Shown: positions 44,317-53,547, counted from the first letter of the stretch. The stretch is DNA of 64,000 bases from Actinotignum schaalii_C (GCF_034119425.1 NZ_JAWUEL010000001.1:1-64000); one strand, 5' to 3'. The notes: generated by a model from the sequence alone, not told the origin. Numbers and translations are program-made.

Positions 44317-46530
44317 TTATCCCCTTTCCAGGTAGGTGGCTCGCTCGGTATCCAATGCGTCCGCCGCTCGCTCCAATTCCGCGCCCACGGCACCGCGCTC
44401 TACGAGGTCGGTGGCTGCGGCGCGCGCGGTAGCGATAATATCAGCGTCGCGCACCGCAGAGAGGAAACGCAGGTGGGAGGTGGTTCCCGCCTGCCGAGTT
44501 CCGAGCACATCACCTTCGGAGCGCAGCTCCACATCCTTCTCAGCCAGCGCGAAGCCGTCCGTGGTGGCGGCGAAAGCCGCGAGGCGCTCGGCGGCCAGGC
44601 TTCCCTCCGGGGCTCCACTGACCGCGAGACACAGTCCGGCTTTGCTCCCGCGCCCGATGCGCCCGCGCAGCTGGTGCAGCTGGGAAAGCCCGAAACGTTC
44701 AGCATTCATAATAATCATCATGGTGGCCTGCGGAACATCCACCCCCACCTCGATGACGGTGGTGGAGACAAGCACGGGGACCCGCCCGGCCGCGAAATCT
44801 GCCATGGCGGCGTCTTTGTCAGCCGCGCTCAACCGCCCGTGCATCTCCCCCACCGGGATTCCCGCGAATTGGGGAAGCGCGCGCAGACGTTCGGCCAGTT
44901 CGGTCACGGTGGCCAGAGTATGTTCCGCGCCCGATTCCTCCGCGGGTGCGCTTGCGTCGTCGTCCTCACTAATACGGGGAGCAAGCAGGTATACGCGCCC
45001 GCCTCCCGCTATTTCTTCCCGGGCACGCCACCACATGCGCGCGATCCAGCTTACGCGGCTTTCCGGAACGACGACGGTGCCCACCCCGGCGCGCCCGCCG
45101 GGCAGATCACGCAGGGTAGATACCGTCATATCTCCGAAAACCGTCATGGCAACGGTGCGCGGGATGGGCGTGGCGGTCATGACAAGGGTATGCACGCCGC
45201 GCGCGAGGCTATCGCGCTGATCCACCCCGAAGCGGTGCTGTTCATCCACCACCGCCAGACCGAGGAAAGGAATCTGGACGGTATCCGAGAGCAGCGCGTG
45301 GGTACCGATAATAATGCCGGCTTCTCCCGAAGCGATCCGGGCAAGCGTGGCGCGACGCTCGCTGGCGGTGAGCGAACCGGTGAGGAGTTCCACTCGGGTG
45401 GATTGCTCGGCCGCCCCCAGCATCCCACCCGCGCCCAGCTCTCCGAGCAGGTCGCGCACGCTGCGGGCGTGCTGGGCAGCCAGAACTTCGGTAGGTGCCA
45501 GGAGCGCTGCCTGACCTCCCCCGTCTACCACCTGGAGCATGGCGCGCAGAGCCACCACGGTTTTCCCGCTTCCCACGTCCCCTTGGAGGAGACGCTGCAT
45601 CGGGGTGGTGCCCGCCAAATCGGCGGCGATTTCTGCGCCAACCTCGCGCTGCCCGGCGGTGAGTTCAAAGGGCAGGCGGGCATCGAAAGCATCCAGAAGG
45701 CCTCCGCTCCGCGGCGGGTAAGCGCTGGTGGGATGCGCGGCGCGAGCGGCGCGGCGCCGGGCGAGGACGGTGTGGAGCACGAGGGCTTCTTCGTGCCGGA
45801 AGGGCAGTTGGGCAAGCGCTACGCTCATGGGCTCCTCCGGGCGGTGGGCACGGCGCAGAGCCTCAAGCCGGGTGGGCAGACCGTGGGCGTGCCGGTAGCC
45901 GGCGGGGAGCAGATCGGGAACATCCACGCTGGTCAGCCCGGTAAAAACAGTGCTGACCGCCCGCTCGATTTTCCAGGAGGGAAGCGCGGCGCTGGCGTGA
46001 TAGATGGGGATGGGGCGGCGCAAGCGCTCCACATCAACGCTCCCCTCCTCCTCTACCAGATCGTAATCGGGGTGGGTGAGTTGCAGCGTGCCGCGATAAG
46101 AACTCACCGTTCCGGAGAATGCCGCGACCGTGCCGGGTTGCAGGCGCCGTTCGTGGTAGGCCAATACCCGCTGTGACTTCGCGAAAAAGGTGAGGTTGAG
46201 TTCGCGGGCGCCGTCGGTCATAAGAACGGAAAGAATAAAGCCGTGCCGCGCGCGCATAGGCCGTAGTTCCGCCCCCACCACCCGGCCGATCACGGTGACG
46301 TCCTCACCTTCGCGCACCTGTTCAATGGGCAGGAGTTCACCGCGCCGGGCGTAACGGAAGGGGAGGTGGTAGAGCAGCTCGCCCACCGTATGCAGGCCGA
46401 GCCGCGCGAAAGAGGTGGCGCTGCGTTTGCCGAGAGCGCGTTCAAGTGGCACACTCAGCGCGGTCCATCCGTCTGATACCACGGCCGGGGTACCGCCTCG
46501 GGTACGTGCCACTGCCTGCGCACTATCCAT
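44317..46530 (-). CDS. recG: ATP-dependent DNA helicase RecG
   Basis: RecG remodels stalled replication forks and recombination intermediates. The N-terminal wedge/OB domain is followed by helicase motif I (LLQGDVGSGKTVVAL), motif II with DEQH as VVDEQHRFG, and motif VI as LRGRIGRGSKAGLCL. I chose ATG 46530 (737 residues), 7 nt after a TAGTGT hexamer and without a ribosome-binding site. An in-frame start at 46593 is possible. It is divergent from rpmB and heads the recG-rsmD-coaD run. Confidence 0.95.
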   Translation of the reverse strand: MDSAQAVARTRGGTPAVVSDGWTALSVPLERALGKRSATSFARLGLHTVGELLYHLPFRYARRGELLPIEQVREGEDVTVIGRVVGAELRPMRARHGFILSVLMTDGARELNLTFFAKSQRVLAYHERRLQPGTVAAFSGTVSSYRGTLQLTHPDYDLVEEEGSVDVERLRRPIPIYHASAALPSWKIERAVSTVFTGLTSVDVPDLLPAGYRHAHGLPTRLEALRRAHRPEEPMSVALAQLPFRHEEALVLHTVLARRRAARAAHPTSAYPPRSGGLLDAFDARLPFELTAGQREVGAEIAADLAGTTPMQRLLQGDVGSGKTVVALRAMLQVVDGGGQAALLAPTEVLAAQHARSVRDLLGELGAGGMLGAAEQSTRVELLTGSLTASERRATLARIASGEAGIIIGTHALLSDTVQIPFLGLAVVDEQHRFGVDQRDSLARGVHTLVMTATPIPRTVAMTVFGDMTVSTLRDLPGGRAGVGTVVVPESRVSWIARMWWRAREEIAGGGRVYLLAPRISEDDDASAPAEESGAEHTLATVTELAERLRALPQFAGIPVGEMHGRLSAADKDAAMADFAAGRVPVLVSTTVIEVGVDVPQATMMIIMNAERFGLSQLHQLRGRIGRGSKAGLCLAVSGAPEGSLAAERLAAFAATTDGFALAEKDVELRSEGDVLGTRQAGTTSHLRFLSAVRDADIIATARAAATDLVERGAVGAELERAADALDTERATYLERG

Positions 46531-46620
46531 ACCGTTCACACTACCGTTACCGCTCTGCAATATTTGTAACGACGACGCCGCCGCCCCCGCCACACGTGCC
46601 CTACGCCACGGAGGGAACCT

Positions 46621-46649
46621 TTGGCAAGCAAGCGGCTTACCGCTATACT
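46621..46649 (+). promoter_or_regulatory. Near-consensus promoter of rpmB
   Basis: TTGGCA (46621-46626) and TATACT (46644-46649) are 17 bp apart. This is the best sigma-70-type promoter in the window and fits a highly expressed ribosomal gene. Confidence 0.85.
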
Positions 46650-46741
46650 AGTGGAGTTGTAATTTTCCTATGCGCTCAGGTGTATCTACCGAACAGCGGC
46701 AGGTGCGCGAGCGGATCCATGATCAACCGAAGGAGAACACC

Positions 46742-46933
46742 GTGGCTTCTGTTTGTGACGTCTGCGGCAAGCACCCGGGCTTCGGGAAGAGCGTCTCGCA
46801 CTCGCACGTGCGTACAAGCCGCCGCTGGAACCCGAATATTCAGCGTGTTCGCGCGCTTGTGAAGGGCGCCCCCAAGCGTCTCAACGTGTGCACCTCGTGC
46901 CTCAAGGCCGGCAAGGTGCAGCGCGCCGCCTAA
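46742..46933 (+). CDS. rpmB: 50S ribosomal protein L28
   Basis: L28 has 63 residues. It starts at GTG 46742, preceded by AAGGAG at 6 nt. The protein begins MASVCDVCGKHPGFGKSVSHS and ends VCTSCLKAGKVQRAA. The two CxxC pairs (CDVC and CTSC) make it the zinc-binding form; it is not the cysteine-free paralogue that actinobacteria make during zinc starvation. It has its own promoter and terminator. Confidence 0.97.
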   Translation: MASVCDVCGKHPGFGKSVSHSHVRTSRRWNPNIQRVRALVKGAPKRLNVCTSCLKAGKVQRAA

Positions 46934-46989
46934 GTACTGTGGCTTCGCTGAGTTCTGGCTCGCTCCCGTGAGTTAGCCGGGGCCAGTAT

Positions 46990-47036
46990 AGGAAGTGGTC
47001 GGGAACATGGATATTGTTCCCGACCACTTCCTTTTT
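46990..47036 (+). terminator. Strong terminator of rpmB
   Basis: Bases 46990-47007 and 47015-47032 form a perfect 18-bp stem with a 7-nt loop, followed by TTTT. It is the strongest T-tracted terminator here and may also end the convergent SDR transcript. Confidence 0.85.
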
Positions 47037-47108
47037 ATCCTTGTAGATCTGAGGGAAACCCGGGCCTCGGTTAGAACCGGGTGTGCCCCCTGGAGTTTCG
47101 CAAAGGCT

Positions 47109-47840
47109 TTATTGGATAGTGAAGCCACCATCCACGGTCAGCGTGGTGCCATTCACGAAACCAGCCTTGCCGTCCGCGAGGAAGAAGACTGCTTCAGCCA
47201 CCTCTTCGGGCTGACCAAAGCGGCGCAGCGGAACCGGATCGGTAGGAATAGAATCCACAATGCCGGCAACCAAAGGAGTCACGATGGTGCCCGGCGCCAC
47301 AGCGTTGAAGCGTATTCCTTCCTTGCTATATTCCGAAGCAAGGTGCTTGGTGTAGCCAATAACGGCGTGCTTTGCCGCGGTATATGCCGCCCCACCCTTG
47401 GCAGCCACGATTCCGGCAACGGAGGCGATATTAACCACCGCACCTTCGCCACGCTTGAGCATACCGGGAAGGACTGCGTTCGTCATATCAAAGACGGAGG
47501 TCAGGTTAATAGCCAGGAGGAAATCCCAGCGTTCGCGCGGGGTATCCAGGGATGCCTGGTACTTATCAAAGACACCGGCGTTATTCACGAGCACGTCAAT
47601 GTACTCGAATTCTTTTTCCACCTCGGCCACGGTGGCAATAATCGAATCGCGGTCAGTCAGATCAATTGTGAAGGACTGTGCTTTCCCGCCTGCCTCGCGA
47701 ATCTCTGCTACCGCAGATTTCAGACCGTCCTCATTGACGTCAAGAAGGGCAACCTTGTAGCCGCGCTCCGCGAAGAGCTTGGCCTCTGTGAGCCCCATAC
47801 CGGATGCTGCTCCTGTGATAACAGCAGTTTTCTGACTCAT
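47109..47840 (-). CDS. SDR family NAD(P)-dependent oxidoreductase
   Basis: A short-chain dehydrogenase: the cofactor motif is TGAASGMG at residues 9-16, NNAG lies near residue 88, and the catalytic Tyr and Lys are in YTAAK near residue 152. It resembles the FabG / acetoin-type reductases, but the substrate cannot be told from sequence. The Asp in ALLDVNEDG at the end of the second strand favours NAD(H). GAGGAG precedes the ATG. 48 bp separate it from the MFS gene upstream, so the two probably form an operon. Confidence 0.88.
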   Translation of the reverse strand: MSQKTAVITGAASGMGLTEAKLFAERGYKVALLDVNEDGLKSAVAEIREAGGKAQSFTIDLTDRDSIIATVAEVEKEFEYIDVLVNNAGVFDKYQASLDTPRERWDFLLAINLTSVFDMTNAVLPGMLKRGEGAVVNIASVAGIVAAKGGAAYTAAKHAVIGYTKHLASEYSKEGIRFNAVAPGTIVTPLVAGIVDSIPTDPVPLRRFGQPEEVAEAVFFLADGKAGFVNGTTLTVDGGFTIQ

Positions 47841-47888
47841 TTTTTCTCCTCTTATATTGGGTTACACTGCCGCTGGCGGCAGCTTTTA

Positions 47889-49118
47889 TTACTTGGAGCT
47901 CCGCTGTGATGCGGTGCCCTTCTTCATGACAATTCCAAGAGCGCCCATGGCGGCAACCGTCAAACCGGCCGCCCACATAAATGCTGGCGCGTAATTACCA
48001 CTTTGCCGATAGAAAGCCGCCAGCTGGGGAGCGATGAGGGCCGCAACGGAATACGCCGTGAACATAATGGCGTAATTGAGGGTGGAGTACTTGGCACCAA
48101 ATTGATCGGAGACTAGCGCCGGGAAAAGGGCGAGCAGAGCCCCACCGGAAGCACCGACCAGGGCCATCAAGGCAAGGAACAGACCCGCGTGTGCCACCAC
48201 CGACATGGATAGCATGGCTGCCACATTGACGGACATGGCGATCATCAAGGTGATTTCGCGCCCCAATTTATCCGAAAGTGCCCCGAAGATCATTCGACCA
48301 ATGAAATTCGATAGCGCGACCACTGTCACGGAGATGGTGGCCAGCTCAACCGACATTCCGGCTTGTTCTTTACCAATGGTGGCCGCAGCACCAAGCATCA
48401 TCATGTAGGAGGTACCCGCGCCCACGAAAACGAAGAAAAGGAGCCAGAAGGTGGGAGTTTTCATCATCTCCCGCCAGTTGAGTTGCAGTCCGCCGGGCAC
48501 AGAAGAATCCGTGCTGGGTGGGATCCACCCAGCAGGACTGTACCCTTCGGCCGGAGGGCGCACGAATACCGCGAACACGAACATGAGTGCGGCATAGACA
48601 ATCCCCAAAACGATAAACCCTGCGAAAACACTCTTAGCTTCAATAACCGCGGTCGCCACCGGCGCTGCAAAAACCGGCCCCACGGCAGCGAATCCGATGA
48701 CTAATCCGGAGGCGAGACCTCGCCGATCCGGGAACCATTTGAGTACCGAGGTAATGGTGTAGTTATAGATCATGCCGCCGCCGATGCCCGCTAGGACACC
48801 GAAAGTCAGCCACATCATGACAACGCTATTCGCAAAACCGGTGAGAACCCAACCTACGCCGTAAAATAAAGCGCCGGTGAAGACAATGCGGCCGGGGGTG
48901 ACCTTATGAGCCACGGTTCCGACAATAATTCCCATGGTGGCGATGAAAATGTTGTAGAGCGTGAAGGCCAGGGTAATTTGCCCCATATCCCAGCTAGTTT
49001 CTTCCATAAGAGGAGAAACGAAGACCGAGAAAGCAGATGTACCCGATAAAGCAAAGGTAAAAACACTGCCAGATATGAGGACGAGCCAGCGGTTTGGCGT
49101 TGAAACAATCGTTCCCAT
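47889..49118 (-). CDS. MFS transporter, OFA (oxalate/formate antiporter-like) family
   Basis: Twelve membrane helices are visible over about 409 residues. OFA-type features are the start PNRWLVLISGSVFTFALSG, the ITLAFTLYNIF segment, and GLASGLVIGFAAVGP after a WFPDRR motif. Members carry small carboxylates such as oxalate, formate or lactate. I chose ATG 49118 because GGGAG lies about 9 nt upstream. In-frame starts at 49145 and 49166 have no site. It lies next to the SDR gene, which suggests uptake and oxidation or reduction of one small acid, but that is speculation. Confidence 0.85.
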   Translation of the reverse strand: MGTIVSTPNRWLVLISGSVFTFALSGTSAFSVFVSPLMEETSWDMGQITLAFTLYNIFIATMGIIVGTVAHKVTPGRIVFTGALFYGVGWVLTGFANSVVMMWLTFGVLAGIGGGMIYNYTITSVLKWFPDRRGLASGLVIGFAAVGPVFAAPVATAVIEAKSVFAGFIVLGIVYAALMFVFAVFVRPPAEGYSPAGWIPPSTDSSVPGGLQLNWREMMKTPTFWLLFFVFVGAGTSYMMMLGAAATIGKEQAGMSVELATISVTVVALSNFIGRMIFGALSDKLGREITLMIAMSVNVAAMLSMSVVAHAGLFLALMALVGASGGALLALFPALVSDQFGAKYSTLNYAIMFTAYSVAALIAPQLAAFYRQSGNYAPAFMWAAGLTVAAMGALGIVMKKGTASQRSSK

Positions 49119-49211
49119 AGATAGTCTCCCAATGGTGGTGGCCATGAAGTTCCGTTGCCCATTCAACCGAACATGTAGGCCTTAAGTACTAGTAGGGCCT
49201 AGAGTACCACC

Positions 49212-49221
49212 GGGTATACCC
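49212..49221. promoter_or_regulatory. Palindromes upstream of the MFS gene
   Basis: GGGTATACCC is a 10-bp perfect palindrome, and TAGGCC/GGCCTA half-sites lie between it and the MFS start (49179-49204). They may be operators for the MFS-SDR pair. Confidence 0.3.
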
Positions 49222-49319
49222 AGCATGCCACCAGGAAGAGATCAATATACGTAGAGGAGGGAACGCGCGAACAGGAGCCTAAAGGCCGCCAAATGAAGAG
49301 CTGAAAAACTGCACAAACT

Positions 49320-49356
49320 GCGGGGGCGGACCCGGATAAACCGGATCCGCCCCCGC
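49320..49356 (-). terminator. Terminator of adhP
   Basis: An 11-bp stem (GCGGGGGCGGA/TCCGCCCCCGC) plus four more pairs after one mismatch closes on ATAAA. It lies 66 bp past the adhP stop, with no U-tract. Confidence 0.6.
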
Positions 49357-49422
49357 CGAGTAGAGATATGCAGAGGTATCACCGCGGTGACGCTGTGCCA
49401 CGCGCGGCCCCTTTCTCAGGAG

Positions 49423-50439
49423 CTACTTAGAAAAATCAACAACCATGCGACCTTCGATCTTGCCGGCCAGCATTTCGTCGATCATATCGTTGATGTCATC
49501 GAGCGGACGGGTCGCCACAATCGGCTTGACGAGGCCCTGGGCTCCGAAGTCAAAGGCTTCGGCCAGATCCTGGCGGGTACCCACAAGGGAGCCCACCACC
49601 TTGATGCCATCCAGAACGGTGCGGTGAATATTCAGGTCAATGGTGCCCTTGGGAAGTCCCACGCACACCACGGTCCCGGCGGCCTTCATGGCGTCCACCG
49701 CCTGGCCGAAAGCAACCTGGGATACCGCGGTCACCACCGCGATATCCACGCCGCCCACTTCCTTCTGGATCCATTCCCCGGAGTTAATATCCGAGGAATT
49801 CACAACAAGGTCAGCCCCGACCTTCTTTGCCGATTCCAGCTTCTCATCGTTGATATCAACTGCAACCACGCGCGCGCGGAACACATTCTTGGCGTACTGG
49901 ATAGCCAGGTTGCCTAGCCCACCCGCGCCGTAAATCGCCACCCACTGGCCCGGGCGAATATTGCCATTCTTGAGAGCCTTGTAGGTGGTCACACCCGCGC
50001 AAGTAATGGACGAAGCTTCGGCTGGATCCAGCCCTTCGGGAACCTTGACTGCGTAATCTGCCACGACGATGCACTTCTCAGCCATGCCGCCATCAACGCT
50101 GTAGCCGGCGTTTTCCACGTTCCGGCACAGGGTTTCATCACCGGTTACGCAGTATTCGCAATGACCGCAGCCGCGGAAGAACCAGGCAACCGAGACGCGA
50201 TCGCCCACCTTGAGCGAGGTGACATCCTCACCGATTTGTTCCACAACGCCCACACCCTCGTGGCCGATAATGCGGCCCGGCACGTCACCGAAATCGCCGA
50301 GCGCCACGTGAATATCCGTATGGCACAGGCCGCAGTATTCGATATCGACGAGTGCTTCGTTGGCTTTGATAGGCCGTAGTTCGACGTCCTTAATGTCAAC
50401 GTAGCCGTCCGAGGGTTCTCGAACTGTCGCTGCTCGCAT
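49423..50439 (-). CDS. adhP: Zinc-dependent alcohol dehydrogenase AdhP
   Basis: A medium-chain alcohol dehydrogenase that interconverts acetaldehyde and ethanol. Zinc ligands are Cys in YCGLCHTD and His in GHEGVG, and structural zinc cysteines lie in CGHCEYC and the later ETLC. The Rossmann motif is YGAGGLGNLA, and Asp in VVAVDINDEK favours NAD. The 338-residue length is standard for AdhP. AGGAGGAG lies 3 nt before the ATG. The leader contains two hairpins at 50459-50476 and 50486-50503. Confidence 0.94.
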   Translation of the reverse strand: MRAATVREPSDGYVDIKDVELRPIKANEALVDIEYCGLCHTDIHVALGDFGDVPGRIIGHEGVGVVEQIGEDVTSLKVGDRVSVAWFFRGCGHCEYCVTGDETLCRNVENAGYSVDGGMAEKCIVVADYAVKVPEGLDPAEASSITCAGVTTYKALKNGNIRPGQWVAIYGAGGLGNLAIQYAKNVFRARVVAVDINDEKLESAKKVGADLVVNSSDINSGEWIQKEVGGVDIAVVTAVSQVAFGQAVDAMKAAGTVVCVGLPKGTIDLNIHRTVLDGIKVVGSLVGTRQDLAEAFDFGAQGLVKPIVATRPLDDINDMIDEMLAGKIEGRMVVDFSK

Positions 50440-50458
50440 TTTCTCCTCCTATTTCAGC

Positions 50459-50503
50459 GGGAGCATCGTTACTCCCAGTTAAAGCGGTGCGGGTCCTCGC
50501 ACC
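50459..50503 (-). promoter_or_regulatory. Two hairpins in the adhP leader
   Basis: GGGAG/CTCCC (50459-50476, 8-nt loop) and GGTGCG/CGCACC (50486-50503, 6-nt loop) lie in a row just before the ribosome-binding site of adhP. They could act in RNA stability or attenuation. I could not match a known riboswitch. Confidence 0.35.
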
Positions 50504-50551
50504 ACCTCCTATTTTTGCGAGCAGCAACATAATTTTCCAGGGGAGAACGTC

Positions 50552-50573
50552 CTTATTTCGCGCAAAAAATAAG
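50552..50573. promoter_or_regulatory. AT-rich inverted repeat upstream of adhP
   Basis: CTTATTT and AAATAAG form a 7-bp inverted repeat with an 8-bp centre, in the AT-rich space between thiL and adhP. It is a plausible operator; it does not match the Rex consensus well. Confidence 0.35.
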
Positions 50574-50604
50574 TTTAGCCGTTTATATATACACGTTCAA
50601 TTAT

Positions 50605-51699
50605 TTAGGCGTGTCGAAAATGATCCCAGCCGCTCCCCCGTGCCCAAGTACGTCCGTCCACGGTCACCAACCCGCCCGGATGCGCGGCCTCCACCGCCCC
50701 GATAAGGCTAAAGCCCTCGGGTAGATGCGGAATGCGAGCGCCCCAGGCCCGTTCCGGGCTCACGTCCATAGTGGCGAGAAAACCGTGGTCTTCCCCGCCG
50801 GTGAGCACGCAGCCATAGGCCCACTCAAGAGGATCTGAACGCCCGAGGTGCCGAGCCACGTCAAGAAGATCATGGGCGTGGCGGCTGAGCGTTTCAGAGT
50901 GGATATCAATATGCACGCCAGAAGCGGCGGCTATGCGTTGAGCATCCCGGATAAGGCCATCGGAAACATCCATCAGTGCCCCGCGCATTCCGGCGCGCAC
51001 CGCGCTGAGCACCTCGGTGACGGGCGGGCGCGGGCGCAGAAAATCTCGGATAAGCAGGGTTGCGGCATCCGGGAAAGCGCTTCGTTCCGGGGCGAAACCC
51101 CGGTTGAGTAGTTCTAAGCCGGCCGCTGCCCGCCCGAGATTTCCGCAGTGGAGCAGCGGTTGGCCGGGCGCTGCCGCCGAACGTTGCAGCGGGGTGCGCC
51201 CTTCTAGATCACCCAGAATGGTCGCGCTAATCGCCATATGGCTCCCGCTCACGAGGTCTCCGCCGTCGACCCCACACCCGAGCGGGCCGCAACATTCGGC
51301 AAGGCCGCGCGCGAGATCCGTTACCCAGGCCACCGGAACATCCCCCGGCAGCTCCATGGCAACAACAAGAGAACGTGGCCGCGCCCCCATCGCGACGGCG
51401 TCGGCGATATTCTGGGCGGCGACCCGCCATCCGACATCGCGCCCGCTGGACCAGTCGCGCCGAAAATGCACGCCTTCGACGAGCATGTCGGTGGAGACCG
51501 TGACCCGGCCGTCGCTCAAGCTCAGCACCGCGCTATCATCCCCGCTGGGAACGATTGTTGTTTCTCCGCGCGGGAGTAGCGGTACGATGTGCGCGAGGAG
51601 CTCAGCTTCGCTCAGATCCCGTACCAGTGGCCCGGGGCCCTGTGCCGCGCCGCCTCCGGAACCGGCACTCGGCCGCTGAGGTTCGGAACTGCCCACCAT
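50605..51699 (-). CDS. thiL: Thiamine-phosphate kinase
   Basis: ThiL phosphorylates thiamine monophosphate to the active diphosphate. The family's acidic metal site is seen in PSGDDSAVL near residue 54, and the later GVDGGDLVSG and DVSDGLIRDAQR segments are diagnostic. An N-terminal extension of about 28 residues is glycine-rich and not part of the fold. The start directly follows the ddl stop (TAAATG), so the two are coupled. Confidence 0.94.
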   Translation of the reverse strand: MVGSSEPQRPSAGSGGGAAQGPGPLVRDLSEAELLAHIVPLLPRGETTIVPSGDDSAVLSLSDGRVTVSTDMLVEGVHFRRDWSSGRDVGWRVAAQNIADAVAMGARPRSLVVAMELPGDVPVAWVTDLARGLAECCGPLGCGVDGGDLVSGSHMAISATILGDLEGRTPLQRSAAAPGQPLLHCGNLGRAAAGLELLNRGFAPERSAFPDAATLLIRDFLRPRPPVTEVLSAVRAGMRGALMDVSDGLIRDAQRIAAASGVHIDIHSETLSRHAHDLLDVARHLGRSDPLEWAYGCVLTGGEDHGFLATMDVSPERAWGARIPHLPEGFSLIGAVEAAHPGGLVTVDGRTWARGSGWDHFRHA

Positions 51700-52782
51700 T
51701 TAGCGCAGCCCAACCCCGCGGGCGAGGGCGAGGTCAATAAGTTCGGAAATGAGATCACGATAGCTCAGCCCCGTTTTCTCCCACAGGATGGGGTACATGG
51801 ACACGGCAGTAAACCCTGGAATCGTGTTGTGCTCATTGACGTACATGTCCCCGGTGGCGGTGTAGAAGAAGTCCACGCGCGTCATGCCTTCGCATTCGAA
51901 GACTTCGAAAACGCGCCGCGCCAGGCTCCGCATTTTCTCCGCGTCCGCATCCGGGAGCACCGCGGGAATATCCATATGGAACCCCTCGGTTGCTACGTAT
52001 TTCGTGGCGTAGTCATACCATTGCACGTCCAGAACGATCTCCCCGAGCACGGAGGCCCGTGGCGCGGCTCCGTCACGCCCGCCGAGCACGGCACACTCAA
52101 TTTCACGGCCCGGGATCCCGGTTTCCACAATAACTTTAGGATCGACGGCGCGCGCTGTGGCAATGGCGGCATCGAGCTGTGAAAGCTCAGCCACCCGCGT
52201 TATCCCCAGCGAAGATCCGGCACGAGCTGGTTTGACGTAAACGGGAAGTTGTAAACGTTCAGCAACTTCCGCGCGCACCCCATCGGGATCGGCCTTCCAG
52301 CGCTGCGGTTCCACAAGCACGTAGGGAGCAACCGGAAGTCCGGCTGATTCCAGCACCAGTTTCATATAGTGCTTATCCATTGCTGCGGCGGAGGCGAAAA
52401 CTCCGCAGCCCACGTAGGGAATACCCATCATTTCGAAAGTTCCCTGGATGGTGCCATCCTCACCAAAGGGGCCGTGGAGCAGCGGGAAGGCGACGTCGAT
52501 AGGACCGAGACCGCGTGAGCTACCGTCCTCCCCGCGCACCACAAAACCGCCTCCGGGGCCGAAATCCGCTAGCACGCGTTCCCCGCGATACCGCACCTCC
52601 GCGCCGGCTGCCACCTCCTCCGTGCTCATGGGAACCCAGATTCCTTCGGAGGTAATTCCGATAGGGATAACGGTGTAGCACTCCGGGTCAATAGCTCCCA
52701 GAACGGAAGCTGCGGTCAGGCAAGAGACGGAGTGTTCTCCGGACACACCCCCGTAGATGAGGGCGACGTGATGTGTGGCCAC
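51700..52782 (-). CDS. ddl: D-alanine--D-alanine ligase
   Basis: Ddl joins two D-alanines for peptidoglycan. The N terminus VALIYGGVSGEHSVS is diagnostic. The ATP-grasp motifs (PVYVKPARAGSSLGITRV, then MTRVDFFYTATGDMYVNEHNTIPGFT) are intact. Tyr rather than Phe in the omega loop would decide vancomycin behaviour and should be read from an alignment. The start is GTG at 52782. 360 residues. Confidence 0.95.
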   Translation of the reverse strand: MATHHVALIYGGVSGEHSVSCLTAASVLGAIDPECYTVIPIGITSEGIWVPMSTEEVAAGAEVRYRGERVLADFGPGGGFVVRGEDGSSRGLGPIDVAFPLLHGPFGEDGTIQGTFEMMGIPYVGCGVFASAAAMDKHYMKLVLESAGLPVAPYVLVEPQRWKADPDGVRAEVAERLQLPVYVKPARAGSSLGITRVAELSQLDAAIATARAVDPKVIVETGIPGREIECAVLGGRDGAAPRASVLGEIVLDVQWYDYATKYVATEGFHMDIPAVLPDADAEKMRSLARRVFEVFECEGMTRVDFFYTATGDMYVNEHNTIPGFTAVSMYPILWEKTGLSYRDLISELIDLALARGVGLR

Positions 52783-52866
52783 GAATGGACACCTTTCTAC
52801 TCAGTGCTGTACCCAGGGTAGTACGCCAGGCCGCGAGGCAAGGTGACAAACCCGGGCGCGGCCTAC

Positions 52867-52872
52867 TACAGT
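52867..52872 (+). promoter_or_regulatory. -10 element of the lipoprotein gene (leaderless)
   Basis: TACAGT ends 6 nt before the ATG at 52879, and no ribosome-binding site precedes that ATG. Confidence 0.45.
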
Positions 52873-52878
52873 AAACAT

Positions 52879-53520
52879 ATGACACAGAACACAGCGAAGT
52901 TATTTGTCCTGCTAGCGGGCAGTGCCGCCCTCGCGCTGGCCGGTTGTTCCGCACCCGGAAAAGGTGCCGCAGCTAGCGATGCTTCCACCGCCCCCGCCAC
53001 CCCGACTGCCTCAGCTTCGGCTCCGGCGGTCAGCCAGTCGCCCAGCCTCACGCCCAAGGATGCGCAAGCTTCCCTCAAAGGTTTTATTGAAGGTAACTCA
53101 CAGTCCCCGAACTATCCCAAGCTCACCGAAAACTCCGCGGTTCCTACCGCGGTTCGGGTGGCCGGCCACGAAGGTTGGGATCGCGTAGTCGTGGAATATG
53201 ACAGCGACGCCGATCTGGAATGGTTCAGTTTCTTCGGCGATGAAGCCATTCAGGACGGTTCCGGGCGCCCCCTGGATATTCCGGGCAAGCGTTTCCTCAC
53301 CCTGAGCATTTCCGGGGTGACCTACCCAGAAGATCCTTCTCAGGCGGCGGATCTCTCCGTTCCAAACCTCGGGGGCGCGAAAGTAGTTCAGGGTGTTCAT
53401 GTGGAACATGCTTTTGAAGGCATGCACCAGGTCCATATCGGGCTGGATAAGGACCGTCCCTATCGGGTTCAGGTACTGGAGAGCCCCAAACGGGTCGTTA
53501 TTGACGTTGCCAATAACTAA
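52879..53520 (+). CDS. AMIN-like domain lipoprotein
   Basis: A signal peptide with lipobox LALAGC places the mature N-terminal Cys at about residue 23, so this is an outer-leaflet lipoprotein. A Ser/Thr/Ala/Pro-rich linker follows. The C-terminal AMIN-like domain (about residues 90-213) includes WDRVVVEYDSD and the late YRVQVLESPKRVVIDV. The family is thought to bind cell-wall polymers, but no function is established. The start at 52879 fits the signal sequence; a further upstream ATG at 52843 would mask it. It is divergent from ddl and convergent with murA. Confidence 0.85.
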   Translation: MTQNTAKLFVLLAGSAALALAGCSAPGKGAAASDASTAPATPTASASAPAVSQSPSLTPKDAQASLKGFIEGNSQSPNYPKLTENSAVPTAVRVAGHEGWDRVVVEYDSDADLEWFSFFGDEAIQDGSGRPLDIPGKRFLTLSISGVTYPEDPSQAADLSVPNLGGAKVVQGVHVEHAFEGMHQVHIGLDKDRPYRVQVLESPKRVVIDVANN

Positions 53521-53547
53521 TACCTTTGAATAGGTAAAACTAAGGAA

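Noticed and set aside
43900..46176. A long open frame on the plus strand opposite recG
   Set aside because: It mirrors the recG codons, is rich in His, Gly, Gln and Arg, has no family motif, and recG is certain. High-GC DNA often leaves such antisense frames open.
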